Source of the DNA: Oceaniferula flava
Lineage (GTDB): Bacteria; Verrucomicrobiota; Verrucomicrobiia; Verrucomicrobiales; Akkermansiaceae
DNA: 64,000 nt
Assembly (NCBI RefSeq): GCF_016811075.1
Contig: NZ_JAFBGL010000011.1
Coordinates: 62,001-126,000, forward strand
Direction of reading: 5' to 3'
Every line of letters starts with the position of its first letter. The stretch's first letter is position 1. Below the pieces are notes generated by a model. That model saw nothing but the letters and a program-made list of their open reading frames with translations. It made no database searches and had not been told where the DNA came from. The translations under genes and the position numbers were made by a program. This document shows, in pieces, positions 28,240-36,810 of this stretch.

Positions 28240-28584
28240 TTAAGTCAGGTCCTCGATGTCGTTGAGAGCCGTGAGACAATCGCGCAAACTATCTTGATGG
28301 GACTCGAGAATGGCACAGTCGACATCCATCGCCCCTGCTTCGGACGCATCGCCGCCTTCTGCATGGCGCACCGCGGCTACCACGGTGTAGTCTTCTTCGT
28401 CGCTAACGATTCTCATCTGGCCATCATTGCCAAACACCTCGTTTAAAGGGGCAAAAGCTTGGGCAAAGTAGCTGGCATTCTCACCGACAAATCCGGCATA
28501 AATGCCCTCGGGCACTTCATACTCATTTGCCAAGTTTACGAGTGCCGAGGTCTCAACCGGGGCAATGGTTTGGTCTGCATTCAT
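28240..28584 (-). CDS. Small acidic protein of unknown function
   Basis: 114 residues, acidic, no signal peptide or membrane segment. Conserved-looking core: YAGFVGENASYFAQAFAPLNEV followed by a beta-rich segment and a Cys-containing helix (LRDCLTALNDIEDLT). It starts 24 bp after the metallophosphoesterase stop and ends 14 bp before the LC7-like gene, so all three form one operon. No family was recognised. Confidence 0.55.
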   Translation of the reverse strand: MNADQTIAPVETSALVNLANEYEVPEGIYAGFVGENASYFAQAFAPLNEVFGNDGQMRIVSDEEDYTVVAAVRHAEGGDASEAGAMDVDCAILESHQDSLRDCLTALNDIEDLT

Positions 28585-28608
28585 ATCGGTCTATTAATAA
28601 GGTAAAGA

Positions 28609-29385
28609 TTAACTCGCAAGTTCAGGCTCTTCCAGCTGGTCAAGCATAGCCTGCTTAATTTCATCATCTGGGATCTGCAAGCGGAGGGCATTGTGTTCTG
28701 GCAGGCCTGCTTGACGAATTTTCTCACAGGCGCTCTCGATATCATATTCCACTTTGCGTGATTCCACGCACTCTTCCACGGTGTCTAAAATAACATATTC
28801 AGCCCGTTTATCATCGCTACGCGGCTGGCCCACCGAACCCACGTTGACAAAAAACTGATGCTCTCCGGTCAGTTCAATTTTCTCGAAATCTCGATTGGTC
28901 CGTCTTGCCTCAGTAGAAAAATAAATCTGCTGATGGATATGCCCGAAGAAACACACACGGGTTTTTTGAAAATGGAAGTGGAGAATTGCCTCGATGCCAT
29001 TGACCACGTAGTGCCAGTTTTCAGGCTCATACAAGCTGGCGTGCACGATCTCCATGGTTCCCACCCGACGGCTCATCGGTAGATTTTTCAACCACTCAAC
29101 CTGAGCCGGACGCAAGTTGTCGCGGGTCCACTCAAGTGACGCTCTGGCCCTGCCGTTCACGCCTTCCGGGATCTCGTCGCCGGACGCGTAGGCATCGTGG
29201 TTTCCCTTAACCACGGCGCAGTTGAGCCCGCGGATGATATCCACACAAGCTGCAGGATTGGCATTGTATCCTACAATGTCGCCCAGGCAGATGAAGCGTT
29301 TCACGCCTTGCTCGTTTGCGTCTTTGATGACACTGGTGAGAGCCTCAAGATTAGCGTGAATGTCTGAGATGATTCCGTATTTCAT
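28609..29385 (-). CDS. Metallophosphoesterase (YfcE/MJ0936-like)
   Basis: 258 residues of the calcineurin-like phosphoesterase fold. Metal-ligand motifs are in order: ISDIHANLEAL (DxH), LGDIVGYNANP (GD), VKGNHDAY (GNHD), EIVHASLY, and FFGHIHQQIYF (GHxH). It would hydrolyse phosphodiesters or phosphomonoesters in the cytoplasm, substrate unknown. First gene of the operon with the acidic protein and LC7-like protein. A regulatory role with that small-protein pair is possible. Confidence 0.88.
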   Translation of the reverse strand: MKYGIISDIHANLEALTSVIKDANEQGVKRFICLGDIVGYNANPAACVDIIRGLNCAVVKGNHDAYASGDEIPEGVNGRARASLEWTRDNLRPAQVEWLKNLPMSRRVGTMEIVHASLYEPENWHYVVNGIEAILHFHFQKTRVCFFGHIHQQIYFSTEARRTNRDFEKIELTGEHQFFVNVGSVGQPRSDDKRAEYVILDTVEECVESRKVEYDIESACEKIRQAGLPEHNALRLQIPDDEIKQAMLDQLEEPELAS

Positions 29386-29507
29386 AACACATGATGGGAC
29401 TGAACGACAAACGGGGGTCGGCAGAAGTTATCAACATAGCTAAAATTTCCCCCTTTGTAAACAAGCTAAGTCAAATGTTAATCAGAGCTGCACTTGAAAC
29501 AAAAAAA

Positions 29508-29531
29508 GAACCCGCTGCCAGCAGCGGGTTC
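29508..29531 (-). terminator. Terminator of the second PEP-CTERM gene
   Basis: The stem AACCCGCTG / CAGCGGGTT with a four-base loop is followed on the minus strand by a U-run (plus-strand A7 at 29501-29507). It lies 35 bp after the stop of the gene at 29566. The bases 29386-29500 between it and the metallophosphoesterase start hold only an AT-rich promoter-like stretch. Confidence 0.88.
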
Positions 29532-29565
29532 CAAGGGGTGATATAAGGATCAATTTCCGAGCAAC

Positions 29566-30327
29566 TTACCTCCTGCGGCGCAGCATCATTGCGACGGCAC
29601 TCAGGCCGAGTAAAGCACTGGACGAAGGCTCTGGCACAGCAGCCAGATCCGCATTCACCACAATATTGCCAATACCGACGCCGCGCTGACTGACATTGCC
29701 ATTGGTGCTCCCCGTTGAGAGAGGATCGATCAAAAAATCGACAGAGGCGACCGATCCGATACCAGACAAATCCCAACTCACACCCGTGGCTGCCGACTCT
29801 CCGCCGCTGCCGGAAATGCTGGCTCCCGTTTCGCTGCTGAGCAGGGTCCACGAACTGCCTCCATTCAGGCTGTAATACATCGACCAGTCGGCCGAGACCG
29901 TGCCACCCAAGCCTGTGCCTTCAGCAAAGGTATCTGCGGTGGCCGATTGGCCTACGAAATTGAATAAATCCGATCCTGTCGCAGAGACGCTGAAGGTCAC
30001 CCAGGAGGAATTACCCACAGGAGTAATAGTCGGACCAGAATCCAGTTCGCGTAAACTACTGAATTGAATAGCATTGGTGACACCGAAGTCGTTGGTCTTC
30101 CGGTTGGCACTTTCCTGATTACCGGCACTTAAGGCTCCGGTTCCGGTGGCATGATCGGTCAGGTTCGTCGTTGTCCAAGAAGACTGGGCCGAACTATCTG
30201 AAGCTAGCACGGGGTTGTTGCTCGTGTGAGTGAAGCTATCGAATTTAGCAACGACAGTGGCGTGAGTGTTGGATGCGGCGATGAGGGCGGCCAATAAGAT
30301 CATTTGATATTTCATAGTGATTTGCAT
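29566..30327 (-). CDS. PEP-CTERM sorting domain protein
   Basis: 253 residues, Ser/Thr-rich exported protein with a signal peptide (about to residue 24; a start four codons later, MKYQMILL, is as good). The C-terminus is a complete PEP-CTERM signal: VPEPSSSALLGLS, a hydrophobic helix and RRRR. The body (DSFTHTSNNPVLASDSSAQ, YYSLNGGSSWTLLSS) resembles beta-sandwich surface domains seen in Verrucomicrobia. It is divergent from the XylR regulator at 30399; the short 70-bp gap suggests shared control. Confidence 0.8.
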   Translation of the reverse strand: MQITMKYQMILLAALIAASNTHATVVAKFDSFTHTSNNPVLASDSSAQSSWTTTNLTDHATGTGALSAGNQESANRKTNDFGVTNAIQFSSLRELDSGPTITPVGNSSWVTFSVSATGSDLFNFVGQSATADTFAEGTGLGGTVSADWSMYYSLNGGSSWTLLSSETGASISGSGGESAATGVSWDLSGIGSVASVDFLIDPLSTGSTNGNVSQRGVGIGNIVVNADLAAVPEPSSSALLGLSAVAMMLRRRR

Positions 30328-30398
30328 TAGGTTGAGTGAACATATTTCATCCTACATTTCCCCGCCTTTATGTCGTTGCGATCTTGCGTGAATTTTTT

Positions 30399-31553
30399 AT
30401 GATATTGCGCAAAGTGAAAGGCAGCACCACATCCCAACTCCATCAAGCCCCAACCATCGGCCTGGTGCTTGATTTCTTTAATCCCCGTATTTTGGAAGGG
30501 GTGCATGCCTTCTTGGAGCAGTATGATCTGCGCCTGGACGCCCGATGGTCGGTGCGCGGAGATTGGACACCCAAAGAGCCTGGGTGGGACGGGGTGATAT
30601 ACGGCGTGGTCGATAATCCGGAGCTGCATCAGCGGATTCAACAATGGAACATCCCCAAGATCTCACTCACTGCGGAAAAAGCAGACGAGTGCTCGGTCCT
30701 GCCCGATTATGTTCAATGCGGTATGATGGCGGCCCGGGAGCTAGTGGATGCCGGTGCGGCCAGCTTGTTTACAGTCACTCTAACTCCACGCGAAATCGAC
30801 ACCCAGTTCGCTCAAGGAGTCACGGAATTTGCGCGCAGCCATGAGATCCCTCACCACCAGCGTCGAATCAAGATGCCGAGTCTGAAAAAAATGCAGCAGC
30901 TTCTGCTTCGTGAAGTCAACTCACTCCCGCGGCCCTTGGGCTTCTGTCAGCCCCATGCCTCGGTATTTTACAGCACCCAGCCGGTCTTGATCGACGCCGG
31001 CTACCGCATTCCGGAGGATGTCTCGATGGTGGTGATTGATAAGGATGTGCAGTCCACCCCCAGCCTCGCCACCGTGCCCCTGACCACCGTCGAACTCAAC
31101 GAGTGGCACCGAGGGTTTGTAGCTGCAGAGATGCTGCATCAACTCCTCAACGGGGAAACACTGACGCAGAAACAGCTCATCATTCCGGCCAAGGGGATCA
31201 CCCAGCGGGCCAGCACCGGCCACCTTCGCATCGAGGATCAGGTGGTGGGCAAGGCGCTGTCCTTCATGCGACAGAATTTTAGACGGCCGATCGGAGTGGA
31301 CGATATCGTAGCCGTCGCCGGCACCTCACGCAGGACGGCGGAGAACCGCTTCCGCGAGACTTTCAACCTCGGCATCCATCAGGAATTGACCCGCTTGCGC
31401 ATCGAGGAAGCGAAGCGACAGCTCAGTCAGCGCGATGTCAGTGTGACCACGGTGGCGGGCCGGTGCGGATTTTCATCGGTGCACTATTTCTCCACCGCCT
31501 TCAAACGTGAGACCGGCCAATCTCCGAAAAGCTATCAGCTCGGGGCGAAGTGA
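30399..31553 (+). CDS. XylR-type transcriptional regulator (AraC family)
   Basis: 384 residues from the ATG giving MILRKVKGS. An earlier in-frame ATG adds 21 hydrophobic residues that do not fit the family. The N-terminal ~270 residues form a LacI-like sensory domain (PTIGLVLDFFNPRILEGVHAF; VSMVVIDKDVQSTP). The last ~110 carry the AraC double HTH (VDDIVAVAGTSRRTAENRF and VTTVAGRCGFSSVHYFSTAFKRE). It is divergent from the PEP-CTERM gene on its left, its likely target. Confidence 0.87.
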   Translation: MILRKVKGSTTSQLHQAPTIGLVLDFFNPRILEGVHAFLEQYDLRLDARWSVRGDWTPKEPGWDGVIYGVVDNPELHQRIQQWNIPKISLTAEKADECSVLPDYVQCGMMAARELVDAGAASLFTVTLTPREIDTQFAQGVTEFARSHEIPHHQRRIKMPSLKKMQQLLLREVNSLPRPLGFCQPHASVFYSTQPVLIDAGYRIPEDVSMVVIDKDVQSTPSLATVPLTTVELNEWHRGFVAAEMLHQLLNGETLTQKQLIIPAKGITQRASTGHLRIEDQVVGKALSFMRQNFRRPIGVDDIVAVAGTSRRTAENRFRETFNLGIHQELTRLRIEEAKRQLSQRDVSVTTVAGRCGFSSVHYFSTAFKRETGQSPKSYQLGAK

Positions 31554-31635
31554 CGTTTTGCCGCCAAGGCCAGCGCCGCAACGGCAGCGAGACCGGCCAC
31601 GGCCAACCAGAGATCACGATCCGACCAGCCACCGC

Positions 31636-32202
31636 CTACTTTCCCAGCGCTTTATTGGCGCGGGGCATCGAAACGTGTCTGATGTAGGGATCGTTCGGGT
31701 TTTTCTTCGCATAGTCCTGGTGATACTCCTCCGCCTTCCAGAATTTCTTGATAGGCACGATCTTGGTAGCCACCTTTTTACCGAGTTGCTTCTCATGCTC
31801 GATCTTCGACTGCTCCATGGTCCACTGTTCGGCGGCATCCGTGTAGTAGAGCTCGGACCGGTAGTGCTTGCCAAAATCGGGAGCCACACCGCGAGTATTG
31901 GTGGCATCATGGCTGCTCCAAAAGTAGCCTAACAAAGTTTTCAAATCGGTCTTCTCATCGTCGTAGGTGATCTGGATCGCCTCGGCGTGGCCAGTTTTCC
32001 CTGCGCTCACTTGCTCGTAGGTCGGGTTCTTTTCGTCACCGCCGGTGTAGCCAGAGACCACATCGGTCACCCCAGGGAGCTGTTCGTAAATTTCCTCCAT
32101 GCACCAGAAACATCCGGCGGCGAAGACCGCTTTCTTTTCTTTGGCAAACAGGGCGCCCGGCAGCAGCAGCGCAGCCGTTAGGATAGGGATGATTTTTTTC
32201 AT
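31636..32202 (-). CDS. msrA: Exported peptide methionine sulfoxide reductase A
   Basis: 188 residues with a Sec signal peptide (to about residue 20) before the catalytic block [10 protein letters not shown] (Cys31). GYTGG and the HAEAIQI block are family hallmarks; the substrate pocket [16 protein letters not shown] is also present. It reduces methionine-S-sulfoxide in proteins, here in the periplasm. Its ATG overlaps the msrB stop by 4 bases, so translation is coupled. Thiol supply for the exported enzyme must come from an envelope thioredoxin-like pathway not seen in this window. Confidence 0.93.
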   Translation of the reverse strand: MKKIIPILTAALLLPGALFAKEKKAVFAAGCFWCMEEIYEQLPGVTDVVSGYTGGDEKNPTYEQVSAGKTGHAEAIQITYDDEKTDLKTLLGYFWSSHDATNTRGVAPDFGKHYRSELYYTDAAEQWTMEQSKIEHEKQLGKKVATKIVPIKKFWKAEEYHQDYAKKNPNDPYIRHVSMPRANKALGK

Positions 32203-32726
32203 GGTTGTGTGGATTTGAATGATTGGGCGAGCTCGGGAAACCCTTCTTTTTCCAGATCTTCCGCCGGAATGAAGCGTAGGGCCGCCGAGTTCATGCAGTA
32301 GCGAAGTCCAGTGGGTTCCGGTCCATCGCTGAAGACATGGCCGAGGTGGGTATCGGCATACACCGATCGGATTTCCGTGCGGAATCCATCGCGACGTTCT
32401 TTGATCGCGTCTTCGGAGATGGGTCGGGTGAAACTCGGCCAGCCGGTGCCGGAAACGTATTTATCCTCGGAGCTGAACAAGGGCTCGCCGCTGACTATTG
32501 AGACGTAAATGCCCTCGCGTTTGTTGTCCCAGTATTTGTTTTTAAAGGCGGACTCGGTGGCGTTGCGCTGAGTGACCTTATACTGCAGCGGTGTCAGTTT
32601 CTTCCGCAACACCGTATCGGGAATCTGGGCTTCACCACCGTCGGAAACCCGACTGCAAGATGTCACCACGATCGCTACCGCAGCGCATGCCGCAATTTTA
32701 AGGAAACCAGAGGAAAGCATTTTCAT
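32199..32726 (-). CDS. msrB: Lipoprotein peptide methionine-R-sulfoxide reductase B
   Basis: 175 residues. Lipobox VTSC with Cys24 after a hydrophobic h-region, so a lipoprotein. The enzyme part carries [46 protein letters not shown], with the catalytic Cys in RYCMNS. The zinc-binding CxxC pairs of some MsrB forms are absent. It reduces methionine-R-sulfoxide. Together with msrA it gives repair of both diastereomers on the outer side of the inner membrane. Gene order is msrB then msrA. Confidence 0.92.
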   Translation of the reverse strand: MKMLSSGFLKIAACAAVAIVVTSCSRVSDGGEAQIPDTVLRKKLTPLQYKVTQRNATESAFKNKYWDNKREGIYVSIVSGEPLFSSEDKYVSGTGWPSFTRPISEDAIKERRDGFRTEIRSVYADTHLGHVFSDGPEPTGLRYCMNSAALRFIPAEDLEKEGFPELAQSFKSTQP

Positions 32727-32823
32727 GACTGGTTATAAGAGTAGCACAGCTCGGTAGCTATTCCATATTTTTGGCGAGGCCCGCCGTCACAGTTAACGCT
32801 TGCGCCCGAGGGGGGATTTCAGA

Positions 32824-35043
32824 ATGCTGTTTGATATGAGCGATACTTCAACACCCAAGCTAGTCAACCTGACATTGCGAGACGGTCAGCAATCGACCCT
32901 CGACGCCGCAGACTGGGTCTTCGAGCCACGCGATTTTGCCAAAATCATCGCCGCATCGGCCAAGGCCGGGTTCCACGGTGCGGAAATTGCCGGAGGTCAA
33001 AGTTTTCAGATCGCCATCAGTCGCGGCTACAATCCCTTCACCATCTTGGGAGCTGTGAGTCATGCGCTTTCGGAGTCCGAGGACATGCAGGACTTCGAAC
33101 TGCAAATGCTTTTCCGCGGTGCCAATGCCCTGGGTTTCCGCCACTACGATAAGGATGTGTTAGAAATAACGCTCAATGAATTCATCAAAAACGGCATCAC
33201 CAAAATCCGTTTCTTCGACGCCCTCAATGACATCGAGAACCTGGAACTGCCGGAATCCGTGAAAGCCGCCGAGGGAGTGGTGCTGGAGGGGGCCATCTGC
33301 TTCACCCATTACCCAGAAGCCCCCGAGCGCTACTCCGATGAATATTTCTGCCACTACGCGCAAGCCCTGATCGATGCCGGATACAATGCCATCGCCATCA
33401 AGGACATGTCCGGACAGCTCACCGACGACCGCATTTCCACCCTACTCCCCGCTCTGATGAAGGTGCTCGAGCCGGGAGACATTCCGCTCACCCTGCACTG
33501 CCACTCGACCAATACCGAGAACTCCTCCGCCGCCATTGCGCGCGCCATCGAGTTCGGTGTGGATGTCATCGAGACCGCTGAGGGCTGCCTGGCCGGCGGC
33601 TCCTCCCACCACGCGCTCTCGGCCGTCGCTCCGCAGCTGATCAGCGATCAGGATAGCTACGACAAACTTGGCAACCGCATCAATCAAATCTGGGGAGAAA
33701 TGCCCGACCGCAAGGATCAGGAAATCCCCCAGGAACTGAAAGAGCAGCTCTGCGCAGCGGGTGTGCCCGGCGGTGCCATGCCCTTTGTCATCCGCGATCT
33801 GCAACAACAGGAATCCACCATCCGCGCGAAGTATCTTTCGTCACCGAAGGCCACGGACAAGACCATCGACCTCGAGGAGTTTTCCACCATCGTCGATCTC
33901 TTCATCGCGGAGCTGAAACGCGTCTGCCAGGATGCCGCTCTGCCGCTGCTGGTGACACCGACCGCGGACATATGCTGCAAACAAGCGATCGCCAACCTCG
34001 CCATCGGTGCCGACCCCTACTCGGACTCGCTGGCGGATCGTTACCTCAATCGCGGCGGTCAGCCGAACCCAGACCCACGCTTCGCCAAGCTCATCCTCGG
34101 CTACTACGGCGAGCTGAAAGCTTATGATGGCAATGGCGGCGTGCATCAGCCGAAGCCTGAGGTCATTCAATTTTTCGAATCAAACAACCGCCTGCAACTC
34201 ACCGCCATCGAGCGCCACCCATCGCACACCGTCGGAGGCAACGACCTCCGCGAAGCACAGCACTCGGCCTGGCAGCTCATTCAACGGCTCGGCACCAAGG
34301 CACTGTCCTTCGCCGACTTCGATCAGCTCACCATCCTCTACGCCCTCAAACCCGCCGGAGCCGTGCAGGTGGATCCCATTGAGCAAGCGGTGGAATCCTA
34401 CGTCGAGCGCTCGGAGCGGGCGAAGATCGACGGCAGCGGCAGCACCTTCCCTGACTACGAGGCGCTGATGCAGCCCATGCTCAGCCACCTCAGTGCCATG
34501 TTTGTCCTCCGCCCGGATCTCGAGGTGAAGGACATCCCCCTTTTCCCGCTGGAAAAACTCGGCAAAAACCTCTGTAGCCACCTCTTCGATATCTATATCG
34601 ATCTCCCGATCTGGACCAGTGTCACTTCGCTGAGCAATCACCTGTCCAAGCTACTGTCATCGTCGCACATTTCACCTGAATTGTTAGAAGCAGTGCGCAA
34701 CGTCAGCATGAGTCTGGCGAAACTCGATGCCCGCCCTGACCGACAAGACAAAGACAAGCTCACCAAAGCGCTCGATAGCTTCAGTAAGCTGACCATATCC
34801 GACCTCCTCAACAGCATTGCCCTGATCAACAGCTTCATTAACGACATCGCCAAATACGGAACCAACCCCAAAGCCTACGCAGGTCGCAGCATCGGCTTCG
34901 AGGACATGCCATGGCTCACCAAGACCTCCGGAAGCTACCAGGCCACCGACCCCTGGGAGTCGCGCATTCAACAAAGCATCACCGGCAAATACCTCCGCCT
35001 GGAAAACGACTTCCAACGCCGCTCGGAGAATTGGAAAGCTTAG
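32824..35043 (+). CDS. Biotin-dependent carboxyltransferase subunit (pyruvate/oxaloacetate type)
   Basis: 739 residues from the ATG 8 bp after the GAGGGGGG Shine-Dalgarno-like run (MLFDMSD). The N-terminal TIM-barrel has the family signature TLRDGQQS, catalytic-site blocks GAEIAGGQSFQ, FFDALNDIENL, IKDMSGQL and LHCHSTNTENS. A conserved carboxylase post-barrel region follows (LVTPTADICCKQAI). There is no biotin-attachment MKM motif at the end; instead the last ~250 residues are helical and unlike the usual biotinyl domain. So a separate biotin carrier protein is expected elsewhere. It would move carboxyl groups between biotin and pyruvate/oxaloacetate. Confidence 0.82.
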   Translation: MLFDMSDTSTPKLVNLTLRDGQQSTLDAADWVFEPRDFAKIIAASAKAGFHGAEIAGGQSFQIAISRGYNPFTILGAVSHALSESEDMQDFELQMLFRGANALGFRHYDKDVLEITLNEFIKNGITKIRFFDALNDIENLELPESVKAAEGVVLEGAICFTHYPEAPERYSDEYFCHYAQALIDAGYNAIAIKDMSGQLTDDRISTLLPALMKVLEPGDIPLTLHCHSTNTENSSAAIARAIEFGVDVIETAEGCLAGGSSHHALSAVAPQLISDQDSYDKLGNRINQIWGEMPDRKDQEIPQELKEQLCAAGVPGGAMPFVIRDLQQQESTIRAKYLSSPKATDKTIDLEEFSTIVDLFIAELKRVCQDAALPLLVTPTADICCKQAIANLAIGADPYSDSLADRYLNRGGQPNPDPRFAKLILGYYGELKAYDGNGGVHQPKPEVIQFFESNNRLQLTAIERHPSHTVGGNDLREAQHSAWQLIQRLGTKALSFADFDQLTILYALKPAGAVQVDPIEQAVESYVERSERAKIDGSGSTFPDYEALMQPMLSHLSAMFVLRPDLEVKDIPLFPLEKLGKNLCSHLFDIYIDLPIWTSVTSLSNHLSKLLSSSHISPELLEAVRNVSMSLAKLDARPDRQDKDKLTKALDSFSKLTISDLLNSIALINSFINDIAKYGTNPKAYAGRSIGFEDMPWLTKTSGSYQATDPWESRIQQSITGKYLRLENDFQRRSENWKA

Positions 35044-35054
35044 CCAAGACGATT

Positions 35055-35336
35055 ATGAAACCATCGATCGAAATCGAATACTGCACCGGCTGCCGCTGGC
35101 TGCTGCGCGCCGCATGGACCGCGCAGGAGCTGCTGACCACGTTTGAAGATGAGCTGGGGTCGGTCACATTGAAACCCTCCGAGGTCAGTGGCGGTTTTTT
35201 TGTCCGGGCCGATGGCACCATGCTCTGGGATCGCAAACAGCGCGGTGGCTTTCCTGAGATGAAAGAGCTCAAGCAAATCATCCGTGACCACATCGCCCCC
35301 GAGCGAGACTTAGGTCACAGCGACAAAGACGCTTGA
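35055..35336 (+). CDS. SelT/SelW/SelH-like (Rdx family) protein with CxxC
   Basis: 93 residues with the thioredoxin-like redox motif C10-T-G-C13 followed by RWLLRAAWTAQELL and the FEVTL-like KPSEVSGGFFV segment, as in Rdx proteins. Eukaryotic relatives carry selenocysteine at the second position; here it is Cys. Probably a cytoplasmic thiol redox protein of unknown partner. It starts 11 bp after the carboxyltransferase stop, and its own stop is followed at once by the 186-bp repeat element. Confidence 0.85.
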   Translation: MKPSIEIEYCTGCRWLLRAAWTAQELLTTFEDELGSVTLKPSEVSGGFFVRADGTMLWDRKQRGGFPEMKELKQIIRDHIAPERDLGHSDKDA

Positions 35337-35522
35337 GGTAGGGTTGTTTGGCTCAAACAACCGGATCAGAGGCATTCATCGTCACTGACTAGAAAGCTTT
35401 CCAACCGCAAAGAAGCTCCCACCGCATCCGCGAGGTATGTAATCCACGAGGAGTAGCGACGCGCCGCTGTGATGACCTGCCGCGGACTCACCATCCGGCT
35501 GTTTGGGCCAAACAGCCCTACC
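35337..35522. repeat. 186-bp inverted-repeat element, copy 1
   Basis: The unit begins GGTAGGGTTGTTTGG and ends CCAAACAGCCCTACC. Its two ends are imperfect ~29-bp inverted repeats, and each end is itself a hairpin (GTTTGG / CCAAAC). The same 186-bp unit recurs at 35660 with about 12 differences. It carries no plausible gene. The 5' edge directly follows the TGA stop of the Rdx gene. It resembles REP/REPIN- or MITE-like elements. Confidence 0.93.
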
Positions 35523-35577
35523 GTTGCTGTTGGTGTTGGAGGAGGTCAATGGTTTTGGGGAGCACATGGCTTCGTCT
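35518..35577 (-). pseudogene. Decayed 3' end of a hydrolase paralogue
   Basis: In the 137-bp spacer between the two element copies, minus-strand codons next to element copy 1 read RRSHV, then LPKTIDLL and QHQQQR with a stop. The intact hydrolase, next to element copy 2, ends GRSHISTFL...AIAKAIDFLDRQLQR and a stop. R-S-H, K-x-ID-L and the terminal R agree, with a gap of about nine residues. The stop codon in both cases is formed by the element edge (GGTAGGG). So this is what is left of a second hydrolase gene. Confidence 0.6.
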
Positions 35578-35659
35578 GTAGGATGTGATGAAGCGAGGCC
35601 GTTATCGTTGTTATTCCTGAACCATCGCACATGACACTCGCACCCCCAGGTGTCTTGTT

Positions 35660-35845
35660 GGTAGGGTTGTTTGGCCCAAACAACCGGATCAGAGGCATTC
35701 AGCGTCACTGACCAGAAAGCTTTCCAACCGCAAAGAAGCTCCCACCGCATCCGCGAGGTATGCAGCCCACGAGGAGTAGCGACACGCCGCTGTGATGACC
35801 TGCAGCGGACTCACCATCCGGCTGTTTGGGCCAAACAGCCCTACC
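35660..35845. repeat. 186-bp inverted-repeat element, copy 2
   Basis: Second copy of the element, same orientation, same length and ends as copy 1, with scattered substitutions. Its right end supplies the stop codon TAG of the hydrolase gene (read on the minus strand). Strong symmetrical hairpins at each end may act as a bidirectional terminator between the converging genes. Confidence 0.93.
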
Positions 35846-36710
35846 GCTGCAGCTGGCGGTCGAGGAAATCGATGGCTTTGGCGATCGCTCTTCCTGGAAA
35901 CAAAAAGGTGCTGATGTGGCTGCGACCTTTGACCCAGTGGATCTCGTGATGGACCTGATGGTTTTCTAACTTCGGCAGCAAACGATAGGTATGTTCGGGG
36001 GGCACGATCTTGTCCTTGGTCCCCTGATAGATGAAAAGCGGTGGCGTCTCCGGCGTCACTTGATTCATGGGCGAGGCGGATCGGTAGATGTCCGCGTCCT
36101 CCACGAAGGTCTTGCCGATGAATACCGGCACGACGGGGAAGTCCGGGTCGAGTGTTAGATCTTGTGGAGTAGCGCCGGCAACGACAGCCTGGATCGCCAC
36201 CCCATCCGGAGGCGATTGAAACCCGAGCATTTCCGCCAAGTGGCCACCTGCGGAATAACCATACAGGCCGATGCGTTGGGGATCGAGATTCAGCCGCTTG
36301 GCATGGTCTCTCATCCACTTCAAGGCTTCGCGTAAATCATCCACAGGCGCCGGGTAGTTCCACTCGGGTGCCAGGCGGTAGGTGGCATTCATCACCAGGT
36401 ATCCACGCCGCGCCAGCTTCTTGGCCAGGTGGCTCATCTGGTAGCGGTTATCATTCTCCGCCCAGCTGCCACCGTGGATGAGCAGGACCGCGGGGGTCGG
36501 ATGACTGACTAATGGACGATAGATGTCGGCCCGAACCGCCTGCGGCCAATCGCTCGGCGTGTAGATCACCTCTTTTTCCACCGAGAACTTCACCAACGAG
36601 CGAGCACCTGAGCCCGACCATCCACAGGCGGACATCACCATCGAAGACGAGCCAATCACCAGCTGGGCCAAACCTCGATAGCCAAATCTCTCTGCCAGGG
36701 TCCATCGCAT
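35841..36710 (-). CDS. Alpha/beta hydrolase (esterase/lipase type), predicted lipoprotein
   Basis: 289 residues from the ATG that gives MRWTLAERFGYRGLA; an ATG nine codons earlier (36737) is also possible. A lipobox MSAC follows a hydrophobic stretch. Hydrolase blocks: oxyanion hole LLIHGGSWAEN, nucleophile elbow GYSAGGHLA (Ser153), acid in GTKDKIVPP (Asp233) and His265 in GRSHIS. This is the HGG-type carboxylesterase/acetylhydrolase family. It would cleave short ester groups, perhaps acetyl groups on polysaccharides. Its last codon and stop lie at the edge of the 186-bp element. Confidence 0.85.
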   Translation of the reverse strand: MRWTLAERFGYRGLAQLVIGSSSMVMSACGWSGSGARSLVKFSVEKEVIYTPSDWPQAVRADIYRPLVSHPTPAVLLIHGGSWAENDNRYQMSHLAKKLARRGYLVMNATYRLAPEWNYPAPVDDLREALKWMRDHAKRLNLDPQRIGLYGYSAGGHLAEMLGFQSPPDGVAIQAVVAGATPQDLTLDPDFPVVPVFIGKTFVEDADIYRSASPMNQVTPETPPLFIYQGTKDKIVPPEHTYRLLPKLENHQVHHEIHWVKGRSHISTFLFPGRAIAKAIDFLDRQLQR

Positions 36711-36810
36711 GCAGGAGATATACAACGGAATGCGCATGAAACAAGGGGATCGTCACGCTGCGCCGAGGAGTCGATGAGCCACCTCCTTGCGCGGTTTCCT
36801 CGGGGATCCA

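Noticed and set aside
31554-31634. Minus-strand frame GGWSDRDLWLAVAGL followed by a hydrophobic stretch and KRH tail next to msrA
   Set aside because: It looks like a small membrane tail, but no start codon or ribosome site exists in the frame after an upstream stop, and it overlaps msrA out of frame. It is short enough to be chance in a GC-rich region.
35382-35750. 122-residue minus-strand frame across the repeat elements
   Set aside because: It reads straight through the inverted repeats and gives no family resemblance; the repeats and the hydrolase remnant explain the sequence.
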